Shown piece by piece: positions 17,401 through 24,824 of a stretch of DNA of 64,000 bases. This stretch comes from Phytopseudomonas flavescens (GTDB lineage: Bacteria > Pseudomonadota > Gammaproteobacteria > Pseudomonadales > Pseudomonadaceae). Below the pieces are notes generated by a model. It had not been told where the DNA came from and ran no database searches. It worked only from the letters and a program-made list of their open reading frames with translations. The DNA lies in assembly GCF_900100535.1 (NCBI RefSeq), contig NZ_FNDG01000013.1, forward strand, positions 1-64,000. Direction: 5' to 3'. How positions within the stretch are numbered: the first letter of the stretch is position 1; each line of letters opens with the position of its first letter. The position numbers and the translations under genes were made by a program.

Positions 17401-18525
17401 CAGCTGATCGCGCGTAAGCTTCAAGGCGAGCCCGTCCTGGAGGTCCCCTTCTCTGTCGAAACCGAAACCGAGCTTTACCTGTCCAGGCTGAAAGCGCCTG
17501 TTTCGCATGTGCCTCCACGCGAGGCACGGCGGACGATACTGGTTACAGGGGCCACGGGGCACCTGGGACGGATGATCGTGCGCCACCTGCAACAGGCAGC
17601 GGGGGTGGAACGCATTCTGTGCCTGGTGCGGGCCGAAGACACGGCTCACGCACAGCAACGAGTTGCGGATCTTGGGCCAGTGGAGGCTGTGGTTGCGAAC
17701 CTGAGCCAGCCCGGGCTAGGCCTGTCACCCGAGGATTACCGTCGATTGTCTTCGGAGGTCGACTGCATCATTCATTGCGGTGCCGAGGTCAACTGGCTCA
17801 AGCGTTATGAACGCCTGGCCGAGACTAACGTAGGCGGCGTCCTGGAAGTGCTGCGTCTGGCTGCCATGGGCGGTGCCGGCGTTGTCATCGCCTCCACCTT
17901 GCCTGAAACGGTTCCGACCACCGGCTACAACCGAACCAAGCTGGTTGCCGAACGCGTGGCGATACGGTTCCGTGAGCAGACCGGCATAGATCTGAACATC
18001 CTGAGATGCGGGGACATCAGCGCCCCCATCCAGGCCAATGCCTGCGACCGCATCAACCCCGACGACTATGTCGGACTAATGATTCGTAGCTGTCTTGCTC
18101 TCAAGGCCTGGCCGGCGGAAAGCGACTGGTCACTGAATCTCACGCCGGTGGATCATGTCGCACAGATCTTCGTGCACTGTGCCCTCGGCGAATCGACGAC
18201 GCACTCGACGTCAATCCACCACCTTTACAACCCAGAGAGCACCCGCTGGGAACAGATCTGCAGTTGGATCCAGACACTCTTGGGGACGGACCGGTTCACC
18301 GCTCTCCCCCTCGCTCAATGGCGCGTCAGACTCGAAGCCCAGGCACCCGGCAACGCAGTGCTCCAGCGCACGTTGCTGATCCTTCCAATGATCATCGAAG
18401 ACTTCAAACACTTCAGCCATCCGGCCCCGTTGCAAATCGCGCAGCTGAAATGCCCGGTGATCGATGCCGAATGGACGCAGCAGTACCTCACGGCACTCAA
18501 CCTGTACACAGGAGAGACCCCATGA
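14449..18525 (+). CDS. Sulfotransferase-like / adenylation / carrier / thioester reductase fusion
   Basis: A single 1358-residue frame with AGGAG before the ATG. Residues 1-270 form a sulfotransferase-like domain (P-loop-like LWAVSRSRSTAFERAV near residue 11, and FLIRQPRDVMRSLYRV). An adenylation domain spans about 440-900: LLTSGTTGMAKV at 566, then YGSNEAGD, LLRTGDRVRL and IPAGASQKRLG. A carrier domain has DMGGSLLLLEL with the pantetheine serine near 951. A thioester reductase follows from about 1029 (ILVTGATGHLG, GYNRTK catalytic pair). No condensation domain is present. The enzyme should load one acid, release it as an aldehyde, and possibly sulfate it. Its stop overlaps the dehydrogenase start. 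Confidence 0.9.
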   Translation: MLTSPDSLPNVILWAVSRSRSTAFERAVMQHPDVRVLHERLSEPFLARHFPEKHALIERTRRINNGPPGIPGYAEAMALLGERPARPHRLQFSKEIAYFVDFDSIDSTWLTQFRHVFLIRQPRDVMRSLYRVSQSGGTTYFDADESGFDELARIHERVLEQCDASQVLYLDSDEDLMGDTRGTLARFCDFAGIDFSPRLLSWAPEKVEQWQFFQGWHDDAERSCGFAHVAHPEITFPEAVECTARDKQPLYNFFHLAAAWQRVPATNDHLACLHEPAEAHLRVLLLASTRQQHLRALQWAAQLPGNYAVWLWSSPAACHFDAIIREIEQLQDLPLVTLTTSGDPVSLEFVRRLSHRQLCLICPDSPQARHTEVKLIIVDPDNPAMDQVGPRIAQYQRAAAQHSLEQQIRTQRLNAPAHTTTPSWHMQLRELLRDAPDSTVAASPQRSLSARDLNAQACTLAERLLHSCPHGGWVAIRLDKDLRTLVTMTACSLLRWPYLDIPQWYGTDATANVLAKLDPVVVVGDTLTLQSLAGRYRTLLLDHLPERCDAAPELRPQPFGDVAYGLLTSGTTGMAKVVTIGEHGRLDSLAFWRQHIRRGDRIGLNAWMTGYVYYPIFSGAVACLIPDAMVLDPHALTGFIQDSRLSQLMITPSLVAGLLQNEQAFQQAFANVHTLWLSGEPLSDVIREQLRHCLPDCQVLDLYGSNEAGDVALVGPEGRLHFTPGTEACVLDSTLQCVRLGSPGELYVHTQGLTPGYLKDDTADQAAFVSNPLAPTRPDLAPQLLRTGDRVRLTESGNIHLLGRSSTHLKLRGFKVFSTDVERILVAHPEVHTALVTTRGDGLDLQLVAFVAPADAEHPPHANTLRQWASQHLPAFSVPVAYFLTPSIPAGASQKRLGADILLQLPLVPLPDEEPPLTPLQSRVAALWGDCLNLQGVTLGPDSDFLDMGGSLLLLELINLINRTFRLDLSVADITHDATLAGITQLIARKLQGEPVLEVPFSVETETELYLSRLKAPVSHVPPREARRTILVTGATGHLGRMIVRHLQQAAGVERILCLVRAEDTAHAQQRVADLGPVEAVVANLSQPGLGLSPEDYRRLSSEVDCIIHCGAEVNWLKRYERLAETNVGGVLEVLRLAAMGGAGVVIASTLPETVPTTGYNRTKLVAERVAIRFREQTGIDLNILRCGDISAPIQANACDRINPDDYVGLMIRSCLALKAWPAESDWSLNLTPVDHVAQIFVHCALGESTTHSTSIHHLYNPESTRWEQICSWIQTLLGTDRFTALPLAQWRVRLEAQAPGNAVLQRTLLILPMIIEDFKHFSHPAPLQIAQLKCPVIDAEWTQQYLTALNLYTGETP

Positions 18526-19529
18526 CACAGACTACCACCGGATGGGCGGCTCATAGCCCTGGCTCGCCATTGGAGCCCTTTACGTACCCCCGCCCGGATC
18601 CTGGCCCCAATGAAGTCGAGATCCGGGTCACCCATTGCGGCGCCTGCACGAGCGACCTGCATTTGATCGAAGGAAACTGGGGAGAAGCCTCTCAATACCC
18701 GCAAGTGTGTGGTCATGAGGTGGTCGGAAAAGTAGTCCGCAGCGGGTCCTCGGTAACGGGGCTCGTCGCGGGGCAACGGGTTGGTGTCGGCTGGTACAAG
18801 GGGGCATGCCTCGCGTGCGAATGGTGCCTGAAGGGTGAAGAGCAGCATTGCCCAAAGGGGGTGCCTACCTGCAGCGATGGGCACCGAGGAGGTTTCGCGG
18901 ACTTTTTGACCTGCGACTCACGGTTCGTATTCCCCATCCCCGATGCCATGCCCTCAGCCATGGCGGCGCCATTGTTTTGTGCGGGACAGACGGTGTTTAC
19001 CGCACTGCTGCGTGGCACTCGTCCGGACATGCGGGTCGGCGTGCTGGGCATCGGGGGGCTGGGTCACCTGGCCATTCAGTTCGCCGCCAAGTTCGGCTGC
19101 TCCGTGACCGCGCTGTCGAGCTCTGAAGACAAGAAATCCCAAGCCATGGAATTGGGTGCTAGCCACTTCTACACCCTGGACCCGGACACGCTGAAAGCCC
19201 AGGAAAACACCCTGGATTTCCTGTTGGTGACGGCCTCCAACGATCAGGACTGGGCGAGCGCCATCGCCTTGCTGCGGCCGCGCGGCACCCTGTGCTTTGC
19301 AGGCATGCCCAACCCGGTGACCCTGGACATCGCGGCGATGACCTACAAAACCCTGATGGTTTCCACCGCCAACGTTGGCGGGCGCCACGACATGCTGCAG
19401 ATGCTGGCGTTTGCCAGCGAGCACCGTGTCTGGCCCCTGGTCGAAACCTTCCCGGCGACAGCAATCAACCAGGCCCTGGATGCGCTGCGCAACAACCAAG
19501 TACGTTATCGCGCCGTCGTTGAGTTCTGA
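18522..19529 (+). CDS. Zinc-dependent alcohol dehydrogenase (CAD/YahK type)
   Basis: This 335-residue enzyme has catalytic zinc ligands in THCGACTSDLH and CGHEVVGKV and structural zinc cysteines in CLACEWCLKGEEQHC. The NADP site is GVLGIGGLGHLAIQFAAK. The ATG overlaps the synthetase stop (ATGA), so the two are translationally coupled. The obvious role is reduction of the aldehyde released by the thioester reductase to a primary alcohol, which a sulfotransferase could then modify. Confidence 0.9.
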   Translation: MTQTTTGWAAHSPGSPLEPFTYPRPDPGPNEVEIRVTHCGACTSDLHLIEGNWGEASQYPQVCGHEVVGKVVRSGSSVTGLVAGQRVGVGWYKGACLACEWCLKGEEQHCPKGVPTCSDGHRGGFADFLTCDSRFVFPIPDAMPSAMAAPLFCAGQTVFTALLRGTRPDMRVGVLGIGGLGHLAIQFAAKFGCSVTALSSSEDKKSQAMELGASHFYTLDPDTLKAQENTLDFLLVTASNDQDWASAIALLRPRGTLCFAGMPNPVTLDIAAMTYKTLMVSTANVGGRHDMLQMLAFASEHRVWPLVETFPATAINQALDALRNNQVRYRAVVEF

Positions 19530-19556
19530 CCCACACAAGCTCCACGGAGATACCTC

Positions 19557-20189
19557 ATGCCTTCTTCGCTGGCACTACCGCCAACCGTCCCGGTGCATTC
19601 GGACCTGGTCTCCCACCCCTTCGAGATCGGGCGTCAGGAGCATTCCGATTTGAAGGGCCACCGTTCGCTCCTGTTGTGGTTCACCGGCATGTCCGGGGCG
19701 GGCAAGTCGTGCATCGCAAACCGGGTCCAGGCCAACCTGCACGAGCATCAATTGCATACGTGCCTGTTGGACGGTGACCGGCTTCGTCAGGGCCTGACCG
19801 CCGACCTGGGCTTTGCCGATGACGATCGCAAGGAAAACATCAGGCGTACCGCCGAGGTGGGCAGACTGATGGTGGATGCGGGCGTGATCACCTTGGTGTG
19901 CCTGATCTCACCGTTCGAACAAGAGCGTCGCGTGGCCAGAGCGCTCTTCGCCCCCGACGATTTCATCGAAATATTCATTGATGCGCCGCTGGCAGTCCTG
20001 GAGCGACGTGACCCAAAAGGGTTGTATGCCAAGGCGCGTAAGGGCCTGATCAAGAATTTCACCGGTATCGACTCCCCCTATGAACGGCCTCTATCCCCCG
20101 ACATCTTGATCGATAGCGCAACGACCTCTGTCGAGCAGGCCGCCCACACCATCGAAGCATTCCTGCACAACCGTCGGTTCTGGAACTGA
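19557..20189 (+). CDS. cysC: Adenylylsulfate (APS) kinase
   Basis: The 210-residue kinase phosphorylates APS to PAPS, the sulfate donor of sulfotransferases. All family motifs are intact: P-loop FTGMSGAGKSCIANRV at about residues 41-56, LLDGDRLRQGL, DDRKENIRRTAEV, LISPFEQER, and RDPKGLYAKARKG then FTGIDSPYE. CGGAG precedes the ATG. A stand-alone cysC inside this cluster, without a sulfurylase gene, argues that the pathway consumes PAPS and supports the sulfotransferase reading of the fusion protein. Confidence 0.94.
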   Translation: MPSSLALPPTVPVHSDLVSHPFEIGRQEHSDLKGHRSLLLWFTGMSGAGKSCIANRVQANLHEHQLHTCLLDGDRLRQGLTADLGFADDDRKENIRRTAEVGRLMVDAGVITLVCLISPFEQERRVARALFAPDDFIEIFIDAPLAVLERRDPKGLYAKARKGLIKNFTGIDSPYERPLSPDILIDSATTSVEQAAHTIEAFLHNRRFWN

Positions 20190-20217
20190 CCGTTACATTC
20201 ATCACGGGGCAACCATT

Positions 20218-21678
20218 ATGAAGACGCTGGTTATCGTCGGTGCCGGCTTCAGCGGTGTGGCCGCTGCGGCACAGATTCTGCGCAGCGCAGGTACCAAACT
20301 GCGCATAATATTGGTCAATCGTACGCGGGTCATGGCGCGAGGGCTGGCCTACGGCACCAACAGCCCCCTCCACCTATTGAACGCCAACGTTGGAAAAATG
20401 AGTGCGCTGGATGATGATCCCGAAGACTTTTTGAGGTTCTGCAAAAGCCGGCATCTCAACGTCGAGTCTACCTCGTACGTCAGTCGCAGCCTGTATGGCA
20501 ACTACTTGAACGATGTCCTCGACCGCGCTGAACGATTAAATCCTGGCGTGCAGTTGTCACGGATTGTCGCGGAGGTCATACAGGTGCAACCCTGCGGCGA
20601 CGGCGCCCGGCTCACGCTGTCGGATGGGTGTACCCTCGAGGCGGATCATGTGGTCCTCGCCTTTGGCAACTTCCCTCCCGCCGACTGCTGCAACTTGAAC
20701 AAGACCCTACATCCGCAGACCTACGCGCATGATCCCTGGAGTCCTCCCCTATGTCTGGCGTCCGATCCAGACACCGCGGTGCTATTGATCGGCTCCGGCT
20801 TGACAGCGGTCGACCTGGCGCTGCAGCTGGTTCAAAAAGGCCATCGCGGCCCAATCCATTTACTCTCTCGGCGCGGGCTCTTGCCCCTGGGCCACCCACC
20901 GGAGGCCATTGCCCCCCTTTGCGCCCCTGTGCACCTGGGACGCGGCTCACCTCGACAGCTGATGGCGACACTGCGCAAGCGGGTCAAGGAACACCAGCGC
21001 CGAGGAGGCGATTGGCGAGCCGTGGTCGACAGCTTACGTCCGTGGGTACAAAAACTCTGGGGCGCGATGGATACCCCGCAGCAGCGACAATTTCTACGAC
21101 ATGTGCAACCTTGGTGGGACGTCCACCGTCATCGTTTGGCACCCGCCACTTTCGAACATTTTCAACATCTTCTGGAAAGTGGACAACTGGCCGTTCATGC
21201 CGGCAGGTTGAGCAATGTGGCGCTGCTGGGCAAAAGCTTGATTGTGGACTTTAAACGGCGCAGCGGTCAGGCCACTGAATCGCTCAAGGTCAGCCGCATC
21301 ATCAATTGCACCGGCCCCAACCTTGACATCCGGCGAGTCGATACCCCCTTGGTCAACCACTTGCTGGAGCAAGGGCTTCTCAGCGCCGCCCCGAGTGGCT
21401 TCGGGATACTTGTGGACGAGCAATTGCGCGTGTTGGATCAGCAGCATCAACCGATACCTTGGCTTAGCTATGTGGGGCCCATGCTCAAGGCGCAGTATTG
21501 GGAAGCCACCGCCGTCCCTGAGCTTCGGCGCTTTTCGTTCAAATTAGCCACGCGCATGGCCACCCTGCTGACAGATCTACCGGTTAGCAGTGGGCAAGAT
21601 TCCAGGTTGCGCGTGACGCCTCAAGGTGAACCAGGTGTTGCCACTGACCTAAAAAGCACTCCACATGCTGCAGGGTGA
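20218..21678 (+). CDS. FAD/NAD(P)-binding oxidoreductase (YdhS-like)
   Basis: The 486-residue protein opens with a dinucleotide fold (TLVIVGAGFSGVAAAAQIL) and has a second one at about residues 180-205 (TAVLLIGSGLTAVDLALQLV), plus INCTGPN near 362. It resembles the COG4529 group related to flavin monooxygenases. It is the last gene of the right operon, 28 bases after cysC. It may oxidise an intermediate, for example N-hydroxylation or amine oxidation; the reaction cannot be told from the sequence. Confidence 0.82.
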   Translation: MKTLVIVGAGFSGVAAAAQILRSAGTKLRIILVNRTRVMARGLAYGTNSPLHLLNANVGKMSALDDDPEDFLRFCKSRHLNVESTSYVSRSLYGNYLNDVLDRAERLNPGVQLSRIVAEVIQVQPCGDGARLTLSDGCTLEADHVVLAFGNFPPADCCNLNKTLHPQTYAHDPWSPPLCLASDPDTAVLLIGSGLTAVDLALQLVQKGHRGPIHLLSRRGLLPLGHPPEAIAPLCAPVHLGRGSPRQLMATLRKRVKEHQRRGGDWRAVVDSLRPWVQKLWGAMDTPQQRQFLRHVQPWWDVHRHRLAPATFEHFQHLLESGQLAVHAGRLSNVALLGKSLIVDFKRRSGQATESLKVSRIINCTGPNLDIRRVDTPLVNHLLEQGLLSAAPSGFGILVDEQLRVLDQQHQPIPWLSYVGPMLKAQYWEATAVPELRRFSFKLATRMATLLTDLPVSSGQDSRLRVTPQGEPGVATDLKSTPHAAG

Positions 21679-21883
21679 ACGTAGCGCTGTCGGCAACTGC
21701 CATGGAGGCGGTCCGGCTCCCGGCCATCCCTGCGCGAAAGTACATTGAAGACCCCACCGTGCTACCTCGATATCGTCAGAGCGTCATTCGTGAACGCTCA
21801 TATACGGCACGCGAGTGGGGGCAAAACTGGGGGCATATCTGGAATTTTTCTGCCTGAAAGTATTGCTCTAGAGCCCAGTCAAA
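21679..21883. other. Island right flank, no firm gene
   Basis: A 60-codon frame at 21675-21857 overlaps the previous gene end and has no recognisable family. No terminator is obvious. The stretch ends at the right copy of the flanking repeat. Confidence 0.4.
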
Positions 21884-21962
21884 ATGTTTTTTGGGGATCC
21901 TGACAGTCTCTAGGCGCCGTCGCGCAGGCTGTTTAGCTGATCATTTCTGCCTTTCATTGGAC
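21884..21962. repeat. Right copy of the imperfect 80-bp repeat (LysR 3' end remnant)
   Basis: The sequence encodes MFFGDPDSL and a stop in the plus direction, matching the C-terminus of the LysR gene at 5762-6676, and continues with the same downstream bases including CTGATCATTTCTGC. Upstream of this ATG the similarity to the LysR gene ends. It also covers the last codons of the truncated GntR gene on the opposite strand. Confidence 0.75.
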
Positions 21963-22432
21963 TGCCCCCGATCTGATTCGCCGCGAGCCGCATCCAGAGG
22001 CGATTTGACCGATACCGCGTTTGTCAAATTCTGCTGCATGTAGGCCAGAAAGCGGCGCTGGAACAGCATCGTGTGCTCATGCGCGGCTTGTTCAGCGGCA
22101 TCGGCGTTACCTGCAGCGATGGCATCGATGATCACATCGTGGTCACGGCCCAGGCGCGTGGTGGTGCTGGCCGTGCTGATGATGTAGTCGAAGTGCAGGT
22201 GCAGCAGTCGCTGGCCTTCACCCAGCAGTTTCTCGTAGTAACTGATGAAATAAGGGTTCTTGCCCGCCTCGGCGATGGCGATAAGGCGCGGCGTGCTCAT
22301 TGCCATAGCAGCCTGCGCGCTTGCGCGGTGAATGTCGTGTTGACGGGCTACAGGCATCTGCCTGGGGGCGAGCATCGGCCCATGATCACGCCGGTATTCA
22401 AAAGCCCGCAAAGACCCTTCTACCCCAAACAT
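21941..22432 (-). pseudogene. Truncated GntR-family (FadR/FCD type) regulator
   Basis: About 160 codons encode an FCD ligand-binding domain: QHDIHRASAQAA, IAEAGKNPYFISYYEKLL, DHDVIIDAIAAGNADAAEQA and HTMLFQRRFLAYMQQNL. The N-terminal winged-helix DNA-binding domain is missing, and the frame begins where the TonB-receptor promoter region starts. It is most likely the remnant of a regulator that was convergent with the LysR gene before block B was inserted. The start shown is only the open frame limit. Confidence 0.7.
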
Positions 22433-22463
22433 TGAAAGTCCAATCGACCCTCGACGAATGGTC

Positions 22464-22478
22464 GAATGACAATCATTC
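22464..22478. promoter_or_regulatory. Fur-box-like palindrome
   Basis: GAATGACAATCATTC is an inverted repeat matching the core of the Fur consensus (AATGATAATCATT) at all but one position. It lies 82 bases before the receptor start and 5 bases upstream of the TetR-type operator, consistent with iron repression of the receptor operon. Confidence 0.6.
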
Positions 22479-22482
22479 TATA

Positions 22483-22500
22483 TTGACCGACGGTCAGTCA
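22483..22500. promoter_or_regulatory. TetR-type operator upstream of the TonB receptor
   Basis: The sequence contains the palindrome TGACCGACGGTCA, followed by GTCA. The same TTGACCGACGGTC string recurs between the tetR gene and the DHA2 exporter at 29896. The shared motif links the receptor operon to the tetR gene 7 kb downstream. Confidence 0.65.
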
Positions 22501-22545
22501 TTGGCTATGGTTGCGCGCTCATTTTCCATCGACCTGAAGGCCGCA

Positions 22546-24819
22546 ATGACCAGCTCCGTCCATCTGGCTTCAAGCTCATGCGCATCACACTGCAAGCTGC
22601 GCTCTATCTTTCAGCGCTACACCGTCATGGCGACGACCGTGCTGGCGATCAGCACGGGTGGCGCCCATGGGGAGCAAGCGCAGCCGGGGGCCCAGCAAGG
22701 CGATGCGAGTTCGGATGACTCCCAGGGCGCCTACACCCTGCCTGCGCTCAACGTCACAGGAGATAGCCTGGCAACGGAGCGCAATGGCGCGGTCAACGGC
22801 TATGTCGCCGAGGCCTCGCGGGTCGGCACCAAAACCGACACGTCGATCCTGGAGACGCCGCAATCGATCTCGGTGGTGACCCGTCAGCAGATGGATCTGC
22901 AACGGCCGGCCAGCACCAGCACGGCGTTGCGTTACACCGCAGGTGCTACGAGCGAGAAATTTGGCGGGTTTGGCGACTACATCGATTTGACGCGAATTCG
23001 CGGCGTCGATGCGGACTACTACCTGGATGGGCTGAGAATCATCAGTAACGCTGGCAGCTGGTTGCCGCAAATCGATCCCTACACCCTGGAACGTGTCGAA
23101 GTGCTGCGCGGCCCCTCCGCATCGATCTATGGCCAAGGCACTGGCGGTGGCATCGTCAACCAGGTCAGCCGTAAACCTCAGGCCGAGGCAGTCCATGACC
23201 TGAACGTCCAGTACGGCAGTTTCGAGCGCAAACAGATCGGCTTCGACACCACTGGGGCGGTCAACCAAGACCAGACCCTGCTCTACCGTTTTACCGCGAG
23301 CGGGCTGGACAGCAACGGCCAGGTCGAAGACGTGCACCACGAGCGTCTGTACCTGGCGCCTTCGTTGACCTGGTTGCCAGACGAGCGCACCTCATGGACC
23401 TTGATGGCGACCCATTCCCGCGAGCCGGACCTGCCCAACTACAACAGCCTTCCGGCAGCGGTACTGGGGCTGAACAACAGCCCTTATCCGCAGATCAACC
23501 GTCGCAGAAACTTCACCGACATGAATTTCGAAGGCTCTTCACGCCGACAGAATTCGCTGAGCTCGCTGTTTGAACATGAGCTCGCCGACGGCTGGACCTT
23601 CACCAGCAATGCCCGCTACATGTACATCGACTCGGACCTGCAGCGGGGCATTGTCTACGGGTATCAGGCGGTTGATGGCAGGCCGCAGCTCAAGGGCACC
23701 TACGAGCAGACATCGGCGCAGGTGAACACCTTGTCCCTGGACAACAACCTGCGCGGCGACATTGAACTTGGCGCCACGACGCATACCGTCCTGGCCGGGA
23801 TCGACTATTCGAAAGGGACTGTAAAGAACGACCTGTACAGCGTGGGTCCTGTGCTGTTCGATCCTTACGGTTCCAACTATCGACCCAACATCACCCCCGA
23901 CTTCACAGCAAGCCGTGCAGCGCCATGGCGGGTCAAGCAAGCCTTCACCCGAGAAGGGCTGTACCTGCAGGATCAGATTGCCTACGGCCACTGGCGCCTG
24001 ACGCTCAGCGCGCGACATGACTGGTCGAAAACCGATGACCAGACCCACAGCTATTCCGCGACATCGCGCACCACCCGCCAGTACGACAAGAAGTGGAGCG
24101 GCCGCGCAGGGCTGAGTTACCAGTTCGATGCGGGAATCGCGCCCTATGTCAGCTACTCCACCTCCTTCGACCCATTGCTGGGCACCGACTACAAGGGCGA
24201 TACGTTCATCCCCGTGGAGTCCAGGCAGTCCGAAGTGGGCGTCAAGTACCACCCGCATAACTCGAAGACGTTGATGAGTGCCGCGGTCTTCCAGCTCAAC
24301 CAGACCAACGTCAAGACCAGCGATGCCGACCACCTTGGCTTCAGCAACCAGGCTGGAGAGGTACGTACCCGTGGCCTGGACCTTCAGGCCACAACCGAAA
24401 TCGCTGAAAACACCAACCTGATCGCCAGCTACACCTACCTCGACAATGCGCTGATCAAGGACAGCCGCTACCAGGGCAAGCAACTGGTGCAGACACCTGA
24501 GCACAGCGCTGCGGTGTGGCTGGACTATCTGATTGGCAGTGGGCCCCTCGCCGGTCTTCAGTTGGGCAGCGGGGTTCGCTACTTGGGTGAAACCTATGGT
24601 GATCCCTCCAACACGTTCAAGGTGCCTGACGCCACGCTGGTGGATATGGCGCTGAACTACGACCTGGGGCGCCTGCTTGGCGAATGGAAAGGTTCGGCGC
24701 TCGCGCTCAATGTGAGCAACCTTGCCAACAAACAGTACGTGGCCAGTTGCAGTTCGCAGATGTACTGCTTCATCGGGCAGGATCGTACGGTCACCGCAAC
24801 CCTGAACTACCGGTGGTGA
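22546..24819 (+). CDS. TonB-dependent siderophore/metal-chelate receptor
   Basis: This outer-membrane receptor has 757 residues from the ATG at 22546, which has AAGG seven bases upstream; an ATG at 22507 is possible but sits beside the operator. A signal region (RYTVMATTVLAISTGGAHG) precedes the plug domain (KTDTSILETPQSISVVTRQQM; VEVLRGPSASIYGQGTGGG) and a 22-strand barrel ending TVTATLNYRW, with a terminal aromatic as usual. It belongs to the ferrichrome/ferric-siderophore receptor group. It starts an operon with a binding protein, permease, ATPase and flavin monooxygenase. Fur and TetR-type sites lie upstream. Confidence 0.9.
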   Translation: MTSSVHLASSSCASHCKLRSIFQRYTVMATTVLAISTGGAHGEQAQPGAQQGDASSDDSQGAYTLPALNVTGDSLATERNGAVNGYVAEASRVGTKTDTSILETPQSISVVTRQQMDLQRPASTSTALRYTAGATSEKFGGFGDYIDLTRIRGVDADYYLDGLRIISNAGSWLPQIDPYTLERVEVLRGPSASIYGQGTGGGIVNQVSRKPQAEAVHDLNVQYGSFERKQIGFDTTGAVNQDQTLLYRFTASGLDSNGQVEDVHHERLYLAPSLTWLPDERTSWTLMATHSREPDLPNYNSLPAAVLGLNNSPYPQINRRRNFTDMNFEGSSRRQNSLSSLFEHELADGWTFTSNARYMYIDSDLQRGIVYGYQAVDGRPQLKGTYEQTSAQVNTLSLDNNLRGDIELGATTHTVLAGIDYSKGTVKNDLYSVGPVLFDPYGSNYRPNITPDFTASRAAPWRVKQAFTREGLYLQDQIAYGHWRLTLSARHDWSKTDDQTHSYSATSRTTRQYDKKWSGRAGLSYQFDAGIAPYVSYSTSFDPLLGTDYKGDTFIPVESRQSEVGVKYHPHNSKTLMSAAVFQLNQTNVKTSDADHLGFSNQAGEVRTRGLDLQATTEIAENTNLIASYTYLDNALIKDSRYQGKQLVQTPEHSAAVWLDYLIGSGPLAGLQLGSGVRYLGETYGDPSNTFKVPDATLVDMALNYDLGRLLGEWKGSALALNVSNLANKQYVASCSSQMYCFIGQDRTVTATLNYRW

Positions 24820-24824
24820 GCGCC

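Noticed and set aside
21675..21857. 60-codon frame after the last gene of the island
   Set aside because: It overlaps the previous gene end, has odd composition and no family resemblance.
6647..21962. tRNA-type or integrase-borne integrative element
   Set aside because: I found no tRNA gene at either border and no recombinase gene between them; the flanking repeat is too diverged for a recent site-specific insertion.
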